Position numbers and translations under genes: made by a program
In this document: positions 1-10,018 of the stretch, piece by piece
Layout of the letters: each line of letters begins with the position of its first letter
How positions within the stretch are numbered: position 1 is the stretch's first letter
NCBI RefSeq assembly: GCF_000234665.1
Contig: NC_018327.1
Location: 219,998-283,997 of the forward strand
DNA length: 64,000 nt
Direction of reading: 5' to 3'
Source of the DNA: Leishmania mexicana MHOM/GT/2001/U1103
Lineage: Eukaryota; Euglenozoa; Kinetoplastea; Trypanosomatida; Trypanosomatidae
The notes under the pieces: generated by a model
Seen by the model: the letters and a program-made list of their open reading frames with translations, nothing else
Database searches by the model: none
Told to the model about the DNA's origin: nothing

Positions 1-79
1 CACCCCCACCCCCAAATCGCTCTATAAGGTACAGGATCACCAACACTCAAAAACAAAGAACTGAATACATTGCGCGATA

Positions 80-3000
80 CTAAAAGTCAAAATCATCCTC
101 GTTTATTGCCGCCTCCACGCCGCGACGACGGTCGAGCAGATCGCGGCCGTCGTTCAGGTCCATAGTCGTCTCCTCCACCTCCACCTCACTTGAGTTCTGC
201 GTGTCAAACTCGTTGTGCGCGTCCTCCATCGTTGCCTGCATTGGAGACGCGTTGACTTGCGTTGCCGACGCCTCCCCATCCAAGTGCGGCGACACGGCGG
301 CGGCGGGAGTAGACAGCTCCGTGGCCTTCAGCTCATCCGACAGCCGAGCGGCGTCATCCTTCTCATCCCTGGAGGACTCCGCCGATACTGGCGCAAATCG
401 GCTCTCCTGCACCAGCGCCTCCTCCTCCACAGACGACAGCTCGCTCCAGCTTTCCGAAGCCTCCTCGTGCATCGGGCTCATGGACACGCTCGCCACCTGC
501 TCTGCACCTGCAGTGCCCTCCATCTCGGACAATTCCGGGGCCGGGACTGGCCCTTCTTCCAGCTCCTCCCAACCGCAGCTCCCGTTCTCCACCTGCGAGG
601 CAACTGGCGTGCGCAGTCCCGAGTGGCGCTCTTTGTGCACAGACGACGTAGCAACTGACGCGGCGGCCGGTGAACCACGCTGTTCCTCTTCCATCGACTC
701 CTGCCCATGTCGCGACTGCATCAGTGTGGCAGAAGGCTCCTCAGACGTCTTCTCGTCAACATCTGCTGGTGCCGGTGCCACTGCCACCGCTACGTCACTT
801 TCCACAGCATCGTCCTGCACGCCGGTCTCCACTCCAAGGTAGCTGTCGCCGTGCAGCTTCTCGGCACCCTGGCTCTCTTCCACCTCCTCATCATGCGTGG
901 AGGGAGAGGCGGCAGCCGCGCCAGTGTTGTACACGTCTTCAGTGGCAACTGAAGAGGCCCGCGAGCCGGGCGCCGCTGCCGGTGCCTCCGGCGTTTCTGA
1001 GAGAACAGCAGAAGAGGCAGACAACGACCTTGTCTTCCAGTCAGTGGCCGGTGCGGCATTGGCGGCGAGGGCAGCCTCACTTTCATCGATAGGTGTCTCT
1101 GCCTTACTACGGGCATCCTCATCGTCGATGTCTGCATGAGCTGCCAAGGCAGGCTCTACCGCTTCAGCAGGAGGCGTTGCAGTGGCGTGGGGGCCTTCGG
1201 TATCCGCCCATTCACCTGAATCCTGTCGGTTGTGGGAGGAGGTGACAGGCGCAGGCGGCGCGGCGGCCGAATCCAGCGCAGCAAAAGACGTGCTCGAAGG
1301 GGTTGGTGGTGCTGCGGGCGGCTGCTCCACGAGAGCATCGGCGTCCTGCTGCGGCTTTTCAAGCGCGGCTTCGTCCTTATCGTCCTCCCCCGCTGCCGCC
1401 AGATGCGGCGTTCCCACCGCAGGCGTGGATGGCGCCGTCTCACTACTGTCGTCCGCATCACCAGCGCTGGAGCTCTGCAGTGGAGAGACGGGTGCTGCTA
1501 GCGCCTCCACAGCTGGTGCAGCGACTGCGGGAGCATATGCCGACAACGAGGCAAAAGAAGAGAACGCGTCATCGCTCTCCCCCGCTTTGCTGGGAACGCC
1601 AGCTTCTTCAGCGAGGACACCAAGAGGCCTCTCTGCCACATCTTCAGCAGACAAGGAATCCGACGAGGCCGTCGCTGCTTCCGACAACTCCTCTGCCCGC
1701 ACAGCGGCGACTTCCGGCACGATGCTTGCCTCCTTTAATGGTGGCAACAAAAGAACTGATGACGACGAGGGCGGTGTGGTGTGCTCGCGCGGGGCGGGCG
1801 GCGGGGTCAGATCCTCCATCAACTTCTCCGCTGCCTCGCCAATGGAAAAGCGACTTTCCACGCTGCTTGTCGACTTGACTCCGCCCGCGTGGCCGTCGTT
1901 TTCGTCGGCGCTCAACACGCGTTCCCAGTCGTCGTCGGCGTCAGCATAGTCATCGTTCTTCTCCTTCGGCTGCGCCTCGTCTTCTTCGTCCCGGACGTCA
2001 AGCGGCGGCGGCGTCGACGGGGTAGCGGCATCCTCCTTGTGGTCGTCGCTGGCCCCATCTTTGTCGACCTTGTCGTAGTGATCAATAGCAGGGATGCTGT
2101 GGATGGAGGGAAGCGGCGATGCGACAGCGCTGCTGTCATCAGGTAGGCACAGCGCCGCGGCGGCGGCCTCAGCAGCAGTGACCGCGCTCTTGCTCGCTGG
2201 CTGGAGTGAAGGGGACTTCGACGACAACGACGACGACGACGGTGACGCTGATGGTGGTGTAGCAGGCTCGTGAGGCGCTTGCTGCTCGACCTTGTGCGGT
2301 TCTTCTTCCTCCACATCTGCCGCTGGGGCCACCTCATCCGTCTGCGGCGGACCAGGCGTGGCGACGGAAGCGTCGTCCTTCTCGTCGCCCACCCTCACCT
2401 CGTCGCTCTCCATGTCAGCCGCCGGAACATGCACCGGCATCGAGATCGGCACTGGGATCGCCGCGGTCGGCACCACGGCATTTCGCCACTGTTGCACCGC
2501 CGAAGAGCCATCCGAAGACGCACCCTCGAAGTGGTCATCGTTTTCCTCGCAAGACTCGCTCTTTTCGGACTCTTTCTCTGTCACTGCCGACCTCTCGTCT
2601 TCTGAGGCGGTTTTCGCAGCGCTGCAAGGCGGTGTTGCAGCAACGCCCACCACCGCGTCGTCCGGCTCGGGCGCAGCTGGCTCTGCTTCAGACACCTCAG
2701 CACCCGCCTCTACCTTCTCGACGTGCTTTGCATATTTGCTGTCTGAGTCGTCACCCTCGCCCGACGGAGTCGTGGAAGAGGCGTCCACCGGCTGCGGCTC
2801 CACAACCTCAGCGTCCCGCTCTGATTCACCGCTACTAGATGTGCGACTGTCACTGCTGCTGGACGTTGTCAAACTACTGCTCCTGCTGCCACGCAGGAGG
2901 AATGCGTCCTGCAAGTCGCGACCAGCAACTGACACGTCTGCGATTGGGGCGCCGTGAATGAAAGAGCCGCCGCTGCCGTTGGTTTCAATCGTGTCCCGCG

Positions 3001-6000
3001 TTGGTGAAGGCGTCGACCCTTCGTCCACTGTTGCGGCTGCGCCATAAGGCGGGCGGTGCAGCGGCGCTGCGGACTCCCCAGCAGGCATTGAGCTACGACC
3101 AGCGCCAGGGGTGCATCTGCGGCTCCTGCTAGTGCGGAAGACAGGCGTGGCGCGCTCCTGCTTCACCTCCTCCTGCAGCTGCTGGCGATGGACAGCGCGG
3201 ATTTCGATGCTTTGCGTGTACAGGCGCCGAACAAGTCGCCGCTGCTGCGAGGGCGTCAGTGTGCTGTAGCAGGACGGGTGATGAGGGTCCGCGGGCGTTG
3301 CCGCGGTGGTGGCTTGCCCCAACGCTGAGACAGGGCTGTAAAGTCGCTCCGTCAACTGGCGGATGGCAACGGGGGAAGCCGTCGGCAGCGCAAGTACCCC
3401 CATCGCCCTAGAATGCTCGTACCTCCCATCGCCGCCTGCACGCATGCTCTGGGATGTCTGCAACCACCCGGATGCGATGGCTGGTGCCATACGATGACCC
3501 GGCGGCGGCGGGTGCGGCTTGCGTGATGCCGTTCGTGCAGGGCCGGTCATTGGTCGGCCCATGGCAGCACTGCGGGGCCCTGGCGGCGGCCCTGGCGTGA
3601 GAAACCCTTGCTTCGAGGGCAGAGACTCTCCCATCCCACGGGGCAGGCTGGCGGCAGCGCTACCATTACCGGCGGCAAGAAGCATCGAGATGGCCGGCGC
3701 TGTCTGCGCGATTTCCGCTTCCTCAAGCGGCAGCCCGCCGAGGATAAGGATACTGCCAATACGCTGTCCGCGCGCCGGAAGTGAACGGCGCACGCACGAC
3801 AAATTCGCCCGCTGCGCATTATTCATTTTGTGCCTCGGTCCCAGAGTCTTGGCCGAGCCCGCCGACGCCACCGCCCGCAGCCCAAAGCGTGCCGCAACCG
3901 GGGTGCAGTCCATGCGTACGATGCGCCAAAAGAGTGTCGCCGTGGAGAAGAGAAACACCATCAGCGGCGAAGCGGCTGCCTGTTCTGTTGTCGGCGTCGT
4001 CACCACGGCACTGCTGGTGCGGCCGCCAACAAGCAGAATCACAGGACAGTCATCGATAATGCACGACGTCATGTCGGCAAGCTCCAGCGCTGGCGGTCGC
4101 ACGGTGCCGTTCGGCTCCACGCGGCTCCACATGCGCGTGATGAGGTCCAGCTTGAAAAAGTCTGACAAGGCCACCGCATTTTGCTCCCCATCTTCGCGTG
4201 CCGCGTCACCATTCGCATTGCTGCTCAAGGCGCTGCCGGAGTGCGCCGCGCTGTGCAGCTTCCCGGCCTTGCTCTGCTCGTGCCCCAACCCACCAAAGAT
4301 GTAGAGAGCGGACCCTCCGCTCACGAGGGTCGCGGCAAGCCCGTACCGCGGACACGGCACCTCGGTGCCGAAACTGCGGCGTGCAGCCCACTCTTGCGTG
4401 CCAATGTCGAGATACAGTACCTCCGCACACGAGCAGCAGGCGCCGCTGCTGGACTGGCCGCCGATCACCACGATGTAGTCGTTGTGCAGCACCGCCGCAT
4501 GGCGCCAGCGAGCAAGTCGGCCCTCCAAGTCACCAGTCAGCATTGAGGAGATGCGATTCTCGCTATCCCAAGTGCCACCAGAAGGTGTGTCGGCCCAGGT
4601 GCAGTGCAGCTCTGTCGCCGCCACCGTGCACGCGTTCGCGTCCCACGACAACCTCCACACATCGCCATACACCAACGCAGCAGCAGCAGCACTACCAGCG
4701 TCGTCCCTGGCCTGGGAGTCACTCATCGGCTCTGCCGCAGCATCGCCGCTGCGGCCACGGCCGCCAAAGATGTAGACGGCATTGTCAGATGGGCGGTAGA
4801 CGGCCGTGTGGCCGTAGCGAGGCGGCGGCAACGCCACAGGGGTAGAAGAAGAAGCCATGCCGCAACTGCTGAGGCGCGCGCGCAGCGGCTTCCACATCTG
4901 CGCGTTGTCGTCGAACGCGTACACACTGGACGAGGCAGTCATTGTGGTCGCCGAGAGGCCGCCGAAGACGATGTAGTACTGCCCGTCTGCACACCGCGTC
5001 AGCGACGGCTCCACCAACAGCGACAGACAGTCGCACGGATGCTGCGTGAAGGCGGACACTACAAGTGGGCCCGGCTTCATATGCGCGCCAAGCCGCTGCT
5101 CTGTCAATCCGCGCCTCCATACTGCCTCACCTTCCTCGCGCCGCCGCTGCTCCTCCTCGCTCCGGATATTGAGACTACCGTGGTACCACGTGAGCTCTGA
5201 CGGGTAGCGACGGTGGCTCTCACCAGGGAACCGGTGCACCAAGGAGCTCGCTGGAAAACTGCAGAGTGTCGAGGTGCGCATCAGACTGTCGCACAGCACC
5301 TGCAAGGAAGATGACGAGAACGCGGTGCTGCAAGACATGGCTTTATTTATCGATGGCACAGACCCTCCTGGAGAGGGTGGCAGAGGGCTGTGGTCGTCGT
5401 CGCAGGGCTGCGTTGGGACGTTTGGGACTGCACCCATGGCATCGGCAGAGACCGTGCACGACACATTCAACACGGTGCGAGTCGTGTAGGCGTCACCGAA
5501 GAAAAAGTGCACGATGGCCACCTTGCGCGACGCCTCAGATACGTAGGCAGCGTGGGCAAGACCGGCCGGGCCGAAGATGTGCTTCAGCAGCTCCGTGGCG
5601 TCCTCGAACGCCATGTCGTCATGGTCGTTGGCAGTCTCTTCTAGTCCTGCTGCAGCGCGGTTCCCTCGTCGTAGCGACGCGGCCAGCATTCCAGAGGATA
5701 TAATGCGAATGACCTCGCAGTACGGCCGCAGCCGCGCCTCCCGCTGCTTCACCTGCACAACGAGCTTGTCGTACGGCAGCCCCGGCAACAGCGTCTGCAC
5801 AGCGTGCTCGGACGGATCCGTGTAGTCGAGCGGCACACTTTGCACTGCCAAATCGTAGCCCATGTACGCCTCCAGCACCTTCTGCAGCAGCGGAGCTCCT
5901 TCTGAAACGCCAATACGACTGCATACGGCTCGATGTGGCGCGTCTGGGTACCGCACGATGCAGCTGCGCCGCAAGGCCCACAGCCGTGGTGACGGCGTGT

Positions 6001-9000
6001 AGTTCTCTGACACCACCGCCACCTGGCGCGGCATCTTGATCCACTGGCCCTGAAGCTCAAGTACCACGTGATGACTCATGCGGATAGCACCGCTGACGAA
6101 GCTAATGAGAAGTCGGTGCCGCATCCCCCCGGGTCGCTCGCTCGCGGCCACAAGGGAGGGGCTCAGATCCACTTCCGCGTAGTTGTCAACGCCCATAGCG
6201 ACAGCGTTGACGCACTCCACATAGACCTCCGCCATCTGCTCCTCCGTCAGTTGCGGTTGCGCTTGTCGCTGATTATCGGCTTCACTGCTGCCTTGCGTAG
6301 CCCTCGACGATGAGTGAGCCTTGTAGCGATGAATGACACTCTTGCGCACCCTCGCAACACAGCGTTGTAGTGCTCGCGCATCGGCCGTGCCGTCTGACAC
6401 TGCCGTTGTCTCCGCTGCAGTGGTTAGCGCCACGCACAACCGGGCACGCGCGTTGGTCGTTGAAAGTAGAACTGGCGGGCCAGTAGGCGCCAACTGACCG
6501 TCCTCATCAACGCATAGGGCAGGTGTGCAGCAGCTGCTAGACGCAGGCACCGCTGGCGCCCACTCGTGTTGCAGCTCCTTCGCCGAGGGCGAACCCGCCG
6601 CACCCCAGGCAACCCGCACCTCTTCTGCGCTGCCGCCGCTCGTAGTGAACCACAGCTGCACCTGCGCCCGAGGCAACGGCGAAGCACCCGTCGGTGGCGC
6701 CTGCGGCCCGCCGGCCACCGAAGACGGTACCAGGCGCAGCGAGCGTAGACAAAACACAGCCGAGTCGGTGCCGAGTGTGTGGGAGCGAACGGCGCACGTC
6801 ACCTCGAGCTGGGCTCCTAGGGCCGCAGAGGGTGCGCGTAGCACTGACGCCGTCGCCGGCAGAGAGACCGGTGTTGACGATACACAGATGGACGTCTTCC
6901 AGTGCGCGCCGATGGATGGGGCGGAGTACAGCGCGGAGGAAGAGAACCACATCGTCCCCGACCATGCGTTGGGGCTCGCTGCCTTTGCGGCTCCCTGCGA
7001 AGCAAGACCACTGCCACGGTTCGTTGGGGCGACGCGTGCGAGGGATGTGGTGGCAATGGGCCGCATTGCTCCCGCTGCCGGCTTCGGCGGAGGACTCGCT
7101 CCACCGCCCATCTTTGGCAAGCCAGCGGCGGGAACCAGTAGCACCTCATATGGAAGGAGGACCTCCTCGCCCACGGGAGGGGTGTCGGCGTTGCTGATGC
7201 CCGCTGCAAGCAGAGCGCCACACTTTCCAGACGCTCTGCGTCTGCTACTCAGTACGGGAAGAAAGCCGTGGTAGGCAAGAACACCTGTTTCCGGGGAGGC
7301 TTCTGCGAGAACGGCGCGCGTCACAGCGTGACAGAGGACTAGATTCCACGCTGAGGCTGGTTGGAAAGGTGCTTCGGACTCGCCGGTGTTTATATGGCTG
7401 CCAGTCGAGGGTGGCAACGCTGGAAAAAGCGTCGCTGGTGGGTTGACCATGATGGTAACCTCGCGCAGCTCAGCATCCTCGTTGCTCTTGCTGGACACTC
7501 TGGGTCCTTCGCGGAGCGGCGCGGGTAACGACGACAACTCCGCAGCAGCGGCGGCAGTCGAGGCATCGACGAGGCGGTAGTGCAAGACCGCCGTAGCAGA
7601 GGTGGAAGAGGCGGCGCAGGTGCCGCCATCGCGCGAGGGTACCGCCAAGCGCGTCCACGCGTCGGAGAACATGCTCAAAAATATCGGCTGAGCATGCGAT
7701 GCTGCAGACGCGGATGTGGAAGGCTGCACCGCCACGTAGACGAGCGGGTCGCGCACTGGTACGGTGACCGGCTGCTGGGCGATGTCGTACGCCGAACCCA
7801 CAGTGACGACGCGGTGCGCAATGCTGTCGGCGCGTGCCGAGTCGGATGATGACGGCGAGCTCACCCACACGGTGGCCGTTAATGGGTTTCGGCAGCTCGA
7901 CACTCTTGTTGTTTTCGTACTCGACGGCGACTCATCGATGAGTAGCATCTGCAGAACGGGCTGCGCGCTCTTCTCCGTGACACGCGAGCGCAGGTTCAGC
8001 ACCGCGTCCCGATACGCACTCACGGTCATATACGTCCACAACGTGAGGACCACATCGCCGTTGGCACCAGTGAAGCGCACCTCGTGGCTCATCTGTGGCG
8101 CGGGCGCCGGAGATGACGCCGAGAGCGATAGTGATCCGTGCTTCGGTACTACGTCAGCCATGCTCGCCCACAGCGTCGTTGATGTGCAGCTACCCGCAGT
8201 GCCCCCTTCCATGGATGCCAAGGTCTCTGTGAGGACGCAGGTTGCATGCAGAGCAGGCGGCACAGCAGGGCCAGCATTGGCAAGGCCTCCATTGCCGTCG
8301 CCAGCAGCGCCACTCGCATCATTCTGATGCCGGGATAACAATAGAACGGGACTGCTCACTTGCGGCACCACCGCTGCAAGGCCTCGCAAGGCCGGCGTGG
8401 TGCGGAACGAGAGGGCGGATGTGTGCAAGTCAGAGTGGTGCATCGTGTTCTCCTTGTCAACTGCTGTGGCCGACAACTCCACAGAGACAACGCGGTGCGG
8501 GTCTGCTGTGCCGTTGGTGCTGTAGATGGCTACAACACCCACCATCACAACAAGAGCGGCGCCATCAGCCCCCTCGAACAGGTTGTTTGGCGTCGGCTGT
8601 GGCGGTGCAGGCGCCGTTACGGCTGCTGCGGTGTTGTGTTGCTTTTCGGACGCCGGCACCGCCAGCCGTTGTTGGTGGCCCAGCGTGCCCTCCGTCGCGT
8701 GATTAAAAGAGAGCGGTGTGAGCGCGGTATTGCATGAGCGTTCGGCTTCGTTGCTGAGTTGAACGGGCGTCATAATGTTCGTGTCCAGTGCCACCTCCTG
8801 TGGTGCTGAATGGCCAACTGGAGGCCGAGCCGTCCCTGTCGCCGGCGGTGGCGGAGGAAAGTGCATCACCACTGGCGCCACGTTGTCCTCGTCCTCGTCG
8901 TCATCCTCGTTCATATCCGCGAGTCTCTCCGTCGTCGCACCGTGCCCGCCTGCTTCCTGTGACGGTGACGCCATAACTGGGGCCAGCTCCATGTGAATGA

Positions 9001-10018
9001 TACTCGACCGATAGTTCTGGGGGCGCTGGCGACGCGGCGTTTTGCTGCGAGGGGGCGACGAGGGAGAGCCGGAGATGGCCGCAGAGTGACCATTATTCTC
9101 TGGCGTGAGTGCGTCGCCGCTGTTGTTGTCGTCTGCTGTCCGCGTCACTTCTGAAACCAACGTAGCACCATAGGCAGAGAGGAGGTTCACACAGAGAGAC
9201 GAGTTGCACCGCGCTGCGACTCCGGCCGCGGCCTGTTCGCCGTGGCGAACCTGAGCCTCCGTCATCGCCTCTTCATCCGCGGTGGCAGCTGCCGTTTCGG
9301 CCGCCGGTGCCGTAGCCGCAGGCGCCTCGCCGTTCGTCCCCACACCGTTGCTGCTGTAGTGCTCCTCCTCGCCGCCTTTGCGACCATCCTCGCTTCCACT
9401 CGTTCCATCTTCCCTGTCATGCGCCTTTTCCCCGCCCAATGCGTCATCGCCTTCTCCAGCCTTTGTCGCGTGTGCCGCCGGCGGGTTGAACTCTGGCAGC
9501 ACCTCTCCAATCGCCCAATGGAAGCAGATGTGCAGCGACGGTTGTGGGGCGCCGTGGATGCCCTCCGCATCGGACGCGGCACCCGGCGTCTCTGTAGCGG
9601 CGGTGAGCTCCGTCACAGGGCCGCCAGCTGCCGCAGCGGTCCCAGCAGATGTCGTCAGCGTCGAGGCGGCAGCGCTAATGGCAGTGCTCGTGAGTATGTC
9701 CATGGCCGCCATGCCCCCAGTCGGATGCAGGTCGTCCATGTCGGATGTGAGGCTCTCGACATACGACTTCGTGGCGAACGCGAGCTCGGTCGCGCGACGC
9801 GCTACGCGGGCACCTGGGTGCCGGTGCAGGACGACTGGCTGCTGCATAGGCAGCTGAACCGTCTCCCATGGGCACCCAGGCCCACCGAGGCGCACCGCTA
9901 ATTCATCGAACGAGGGCTCGCAGCTGATGACGAAGAGAGAGATGCATCGGCCATAGGCTGTCTCGCCAATGGCCTCACCGATGCTGGACAGCCCAGACAA
10001 GAACGACGTGTCATTCAT
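80..10018 (-). CDS. Very large kelch-repeat protein with long disordered acidic tail
   Basis: The 3312-residue frame starts at an ATG (10018) and ends at a TAG at 80-82. The central part carries about six kelch-type glycine pairs after hydrophobic residues: YYIVFGG (near 1678), VYIFGGRG (near 1749), DYIVVIGG (near 1851), LYIFGGLG (near 1906), ILLVGGR (near 1996) and ILILGG (near 2091), which fits one beta-propeller. Just before the propeller, roughly 1330-1560, is a well-ordered stretch with many aromatic residues that I do not recognise. The last 900 residues or so are low-complexity, rich in Glu, Asp, Ala, Ser and Pro, and probably disordered. Kelch propellers are protein-binding platforms; no BTB, F-box or catalytic domain is visible, so the partner is unknown. 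No signal peptide or membrane segment is evident. Gene identity as a kelch protein is fairly sure; function is not. Confidence 0.9.
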   Translation of the reverse strand: MNDTSFLSGLSSIGEAIGETAYGRCISLFVISCEPSFDELAVRLGGPGCPWETVQLPMQQPVVLHRHPGARVARRATELAFATKSYVESLTSDMDDLHPTGGMAAMDILTSTAISAAASTLTTSAGTAAAAGGPVTELTAATETPGAASDAEGIHGAPQPSLHICFHWAIGEVLPEFNPPAAHATKAGEGDDALGGEKAHDREDGTSGSEDGRKGGEEEHYSSNGVGTNGEAPAATAPAAETAAATADEEAMTEAQVRHGEQAAAGVAARCNSSLCVNLLSAYGATLVSEVTRTADDNNSGDALTPENNGHSAAISGSPSSPPRSKTPRRQRPQNYRSSIIHMELAPVMASPSQEAGGHGATTERLADMNEDDDEDEDNVAPVVMHFPPPPPATGTARPPVGHSAPQEVALDTNIMTPVQLSNEAERSCNTALTPLSFNHATEGTLGHQQRLAVPASEKQHNTAAAVTAPAPPQPTPNNLFEGADGAALVVMVGVVAIYSTNGTADPHRVVSVELSATAVDKENTMHHSDLHTSALSFRTTPALRGLAAVVPQVSSPVLLLSRHQNDASGAAGDGNGGLANAGPAVPPALHATCVLTETLASMEGGTAGSCTSTTLWASMADVVPKHGSLSLSASSPAPAPQMSHEVRFTGANGDVVLTLWTYMTVSAYRDAVLNLRSRVTEKSAQPVLQMLLIDESPSSTKTTRVSSCRNPLTATVWVSSPSSSDSARADSIAHRVVTVGSAYDIAQQPVTVPVRDPLVYVAVQPSTSASAASHAQPIFLSMFSDAWTRLAVPSRDGGTCAASSTSATAVLHYRLVDASTAAAAAELSSLPAPLREGPRVSSKSNEDAELREVTIMVNPPATLFPALPPSTGSHINTGESEAPFQPASAWNLVLCHAVTRAVLAEASPETGVLAYHGFLPVLSSRRRASGKCGALLAAGISNADTPPVGEEVLLPYEVLLVPAAGLPKMGGGASPPPKPAAGAMRPIATTSLARVAPTNRGSGLASQGAAKAASPNAWSGTMWFSSSALYSAPSIGAHWKTSICVSSTPVSLPATASVLRAPSAALGAQLEVTCAVRSHTLGTDSAVFCLRSLRLVPSSVAGGPQAPPTGASPLPRAQVQLWFTTSGGSAEEVRVAWGAAGSPSAKELQHEWAPAVPASSSCCTPALCVDEDGQLAPTGPPVLLSTTNARARLCVALTTAAETTAVSDGTADARALQRCVARVRKSVIHRYKAHSSSRATQGSSEADNQRQAQPQLTEEQMAEVYVECVNAVAMGVDNYAEVDLSPSLVAASERPGGMRHRLLISFVSGAIRMSHHVVLELQGQWIKMPRQVAVVSENYTPSPRLWALRRSCIVRYPDAPHRAVCSRIGVSEGAPLLQKVLEAYMGYDLAVQSVPLDYTDPSEHAVQTLLPGLPYDKLVVQVKQREARLRPYCEVIRIISSGMLAASLRRGNRAAAGLEETANDHDDMAFEDATELLKHIFGPAGLAHAAYVSEASRKVAIVHFFFGDAYTTRTVLNVSCTVSADAMGAVPNVPTQPCDDDHSPLPPSPGGSVPSINKAMSCSTAFSSSSLQVLCDSLMRTSTLCSFPASSLVHRFPGESHRRYPSELTWYHGSLNIRSEEEQRRREEGEAVWRRGLTEQRLGAHMKPGPLVVSAFTQHPCDCLSLLVEPSLTRCADGQYYIVFGGLSATTMTASSSVYAFDDNAQMWKPLRARLSSCGMASSSTPVALPPPRYGHTAVYRPSDNAVYIFGGRGRSGDAAAEPMSDSQARDDAGSAAAAALVYGDVWRLSWDANACTVAATELHCTWADTPSGGTWDSENRISSMLTGDLEGRLARWRHAAVLHNDYIVVIGGQSSSGACCSCAEVLYLDIGTQEWAARRSFGTEVPCPRYGLAATLVSGGSALYIFGGLGHEQSKAGKLHSAAHSGSALSSNANGDAAREDGEQNAVALSDFFKLDLITRMWSRVEPNGTVRPPALELADMTSCIIDDCPVILLVGGRTSSAVVTTPTTEQAAASPLMVFLFSTATLFWRIVRMDCTPVAARFGLRAVASAGSAKTLGPRHKMNNAQRANLSCVRRSLPARGQRIGSILILGGLPLEEAEIAQTAPAISMLLAAGNGSAAASLPRGMGESLPSKQGFLTPGPPPGPRSAAMGRPMTGPARTASRKPHPPPPGHRMAPAIASGWLQTSQSMRAGGDGRYEHSRAMGVLALPTASPVAIRQLTERLYSPVSALGQATTAATPADPHHPSCYSTLTPSQQRRLVRRLYTQSIEIRAVHRQQLQEEVKQERATPVFRTSRSRRCTPGAGRSSMPAGESAAPLHRPPYGAAATVDEGSTPSPTRDTIETNGSGGSFIHGAPIADVSVAGRDLQDAFLLRGSRSSSLTTSSSSDSRTSSSGESERDAEVVEPQPVDASSTTPSGEGDDSDSKYAKHVEKVEAGAEVSEAEPAAPEPDDAVVGVAATPPCSAAKTASEDERSAVTEKESEKSESCEENDDHFEGASSDGSSAVQQWRNAVVPTAAIPVPISMPVHVPAADMESDEVRVGDEKDDASVATPGPPQTDEVAPAADVEEEEPHKVEQQAPHEPATPPSASPSSSSLSSKSPSLQPASKSAVTAAEAAAAALCLPDDSSAVASPLPSIHSIPAIDHYDKVDKDGASDDHKEDAATPSTPPPLDVRDEEDEAQPKEKNDDYADADDDWERVLSADENDGHAGGVKSTSSVESRFSIGEAAEKLMEDLTPPPAPREHTTPPSSSSVLLLPPLKEASIVPEVAAVRAEELSEAATASSDSLSAEDVAERPLGVLAEEAGVPSKAGESDDAFSSFASLSAYAPAVAAPAVEALAAPVSPLQSSSAGDADDSSETAPSTPAVGTPHLAAAGEDDKDEAALEKPQQDADALVEQPPAAPPTPSSTSFAALDSAAAPPAPVTSSHNRQDSGEWADTEGPHATATPPAEAVEPALAAHADIDDEDARSKAETPIDESEAALAANAAPATDWKTRSLSASSAVLSETPEAPAAAPGSRASSVATEDVYNTGAAAASPSTHDEEVEESQGAEKLHGDSYLGVETGVQDDAVESDVAVAVAPAPADVDEKTSEEPSATLMQSRHGQESMEEEQRGSPAAASVATSSVHKERHSGLRTPVASQVENGSCGWEELEEGPVPAPELSEMEGTAGAEQVASVSMSPMHEEASESWSELSSVEEEALVQESRFAPVSAESSRDEKDDAARLSDELKATELSTPAAAVSPHLDGEASATQVNASPMQATMEDAHNEFDTQNSSEVEVEETTMDLNDGRDLLDRRRGVEAAINEDDFDF

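Noticed and set aside
201..842. Open frames on the plus strand opposite the tail of the kelch gene (201-842, 1182-1949, 2292-2957, 3519-4304)
   Set aside because: They are antisense shadows of a GC-rich, Ser/Ala/Asp-rich frame; no domain and opposite to the transcription direction.
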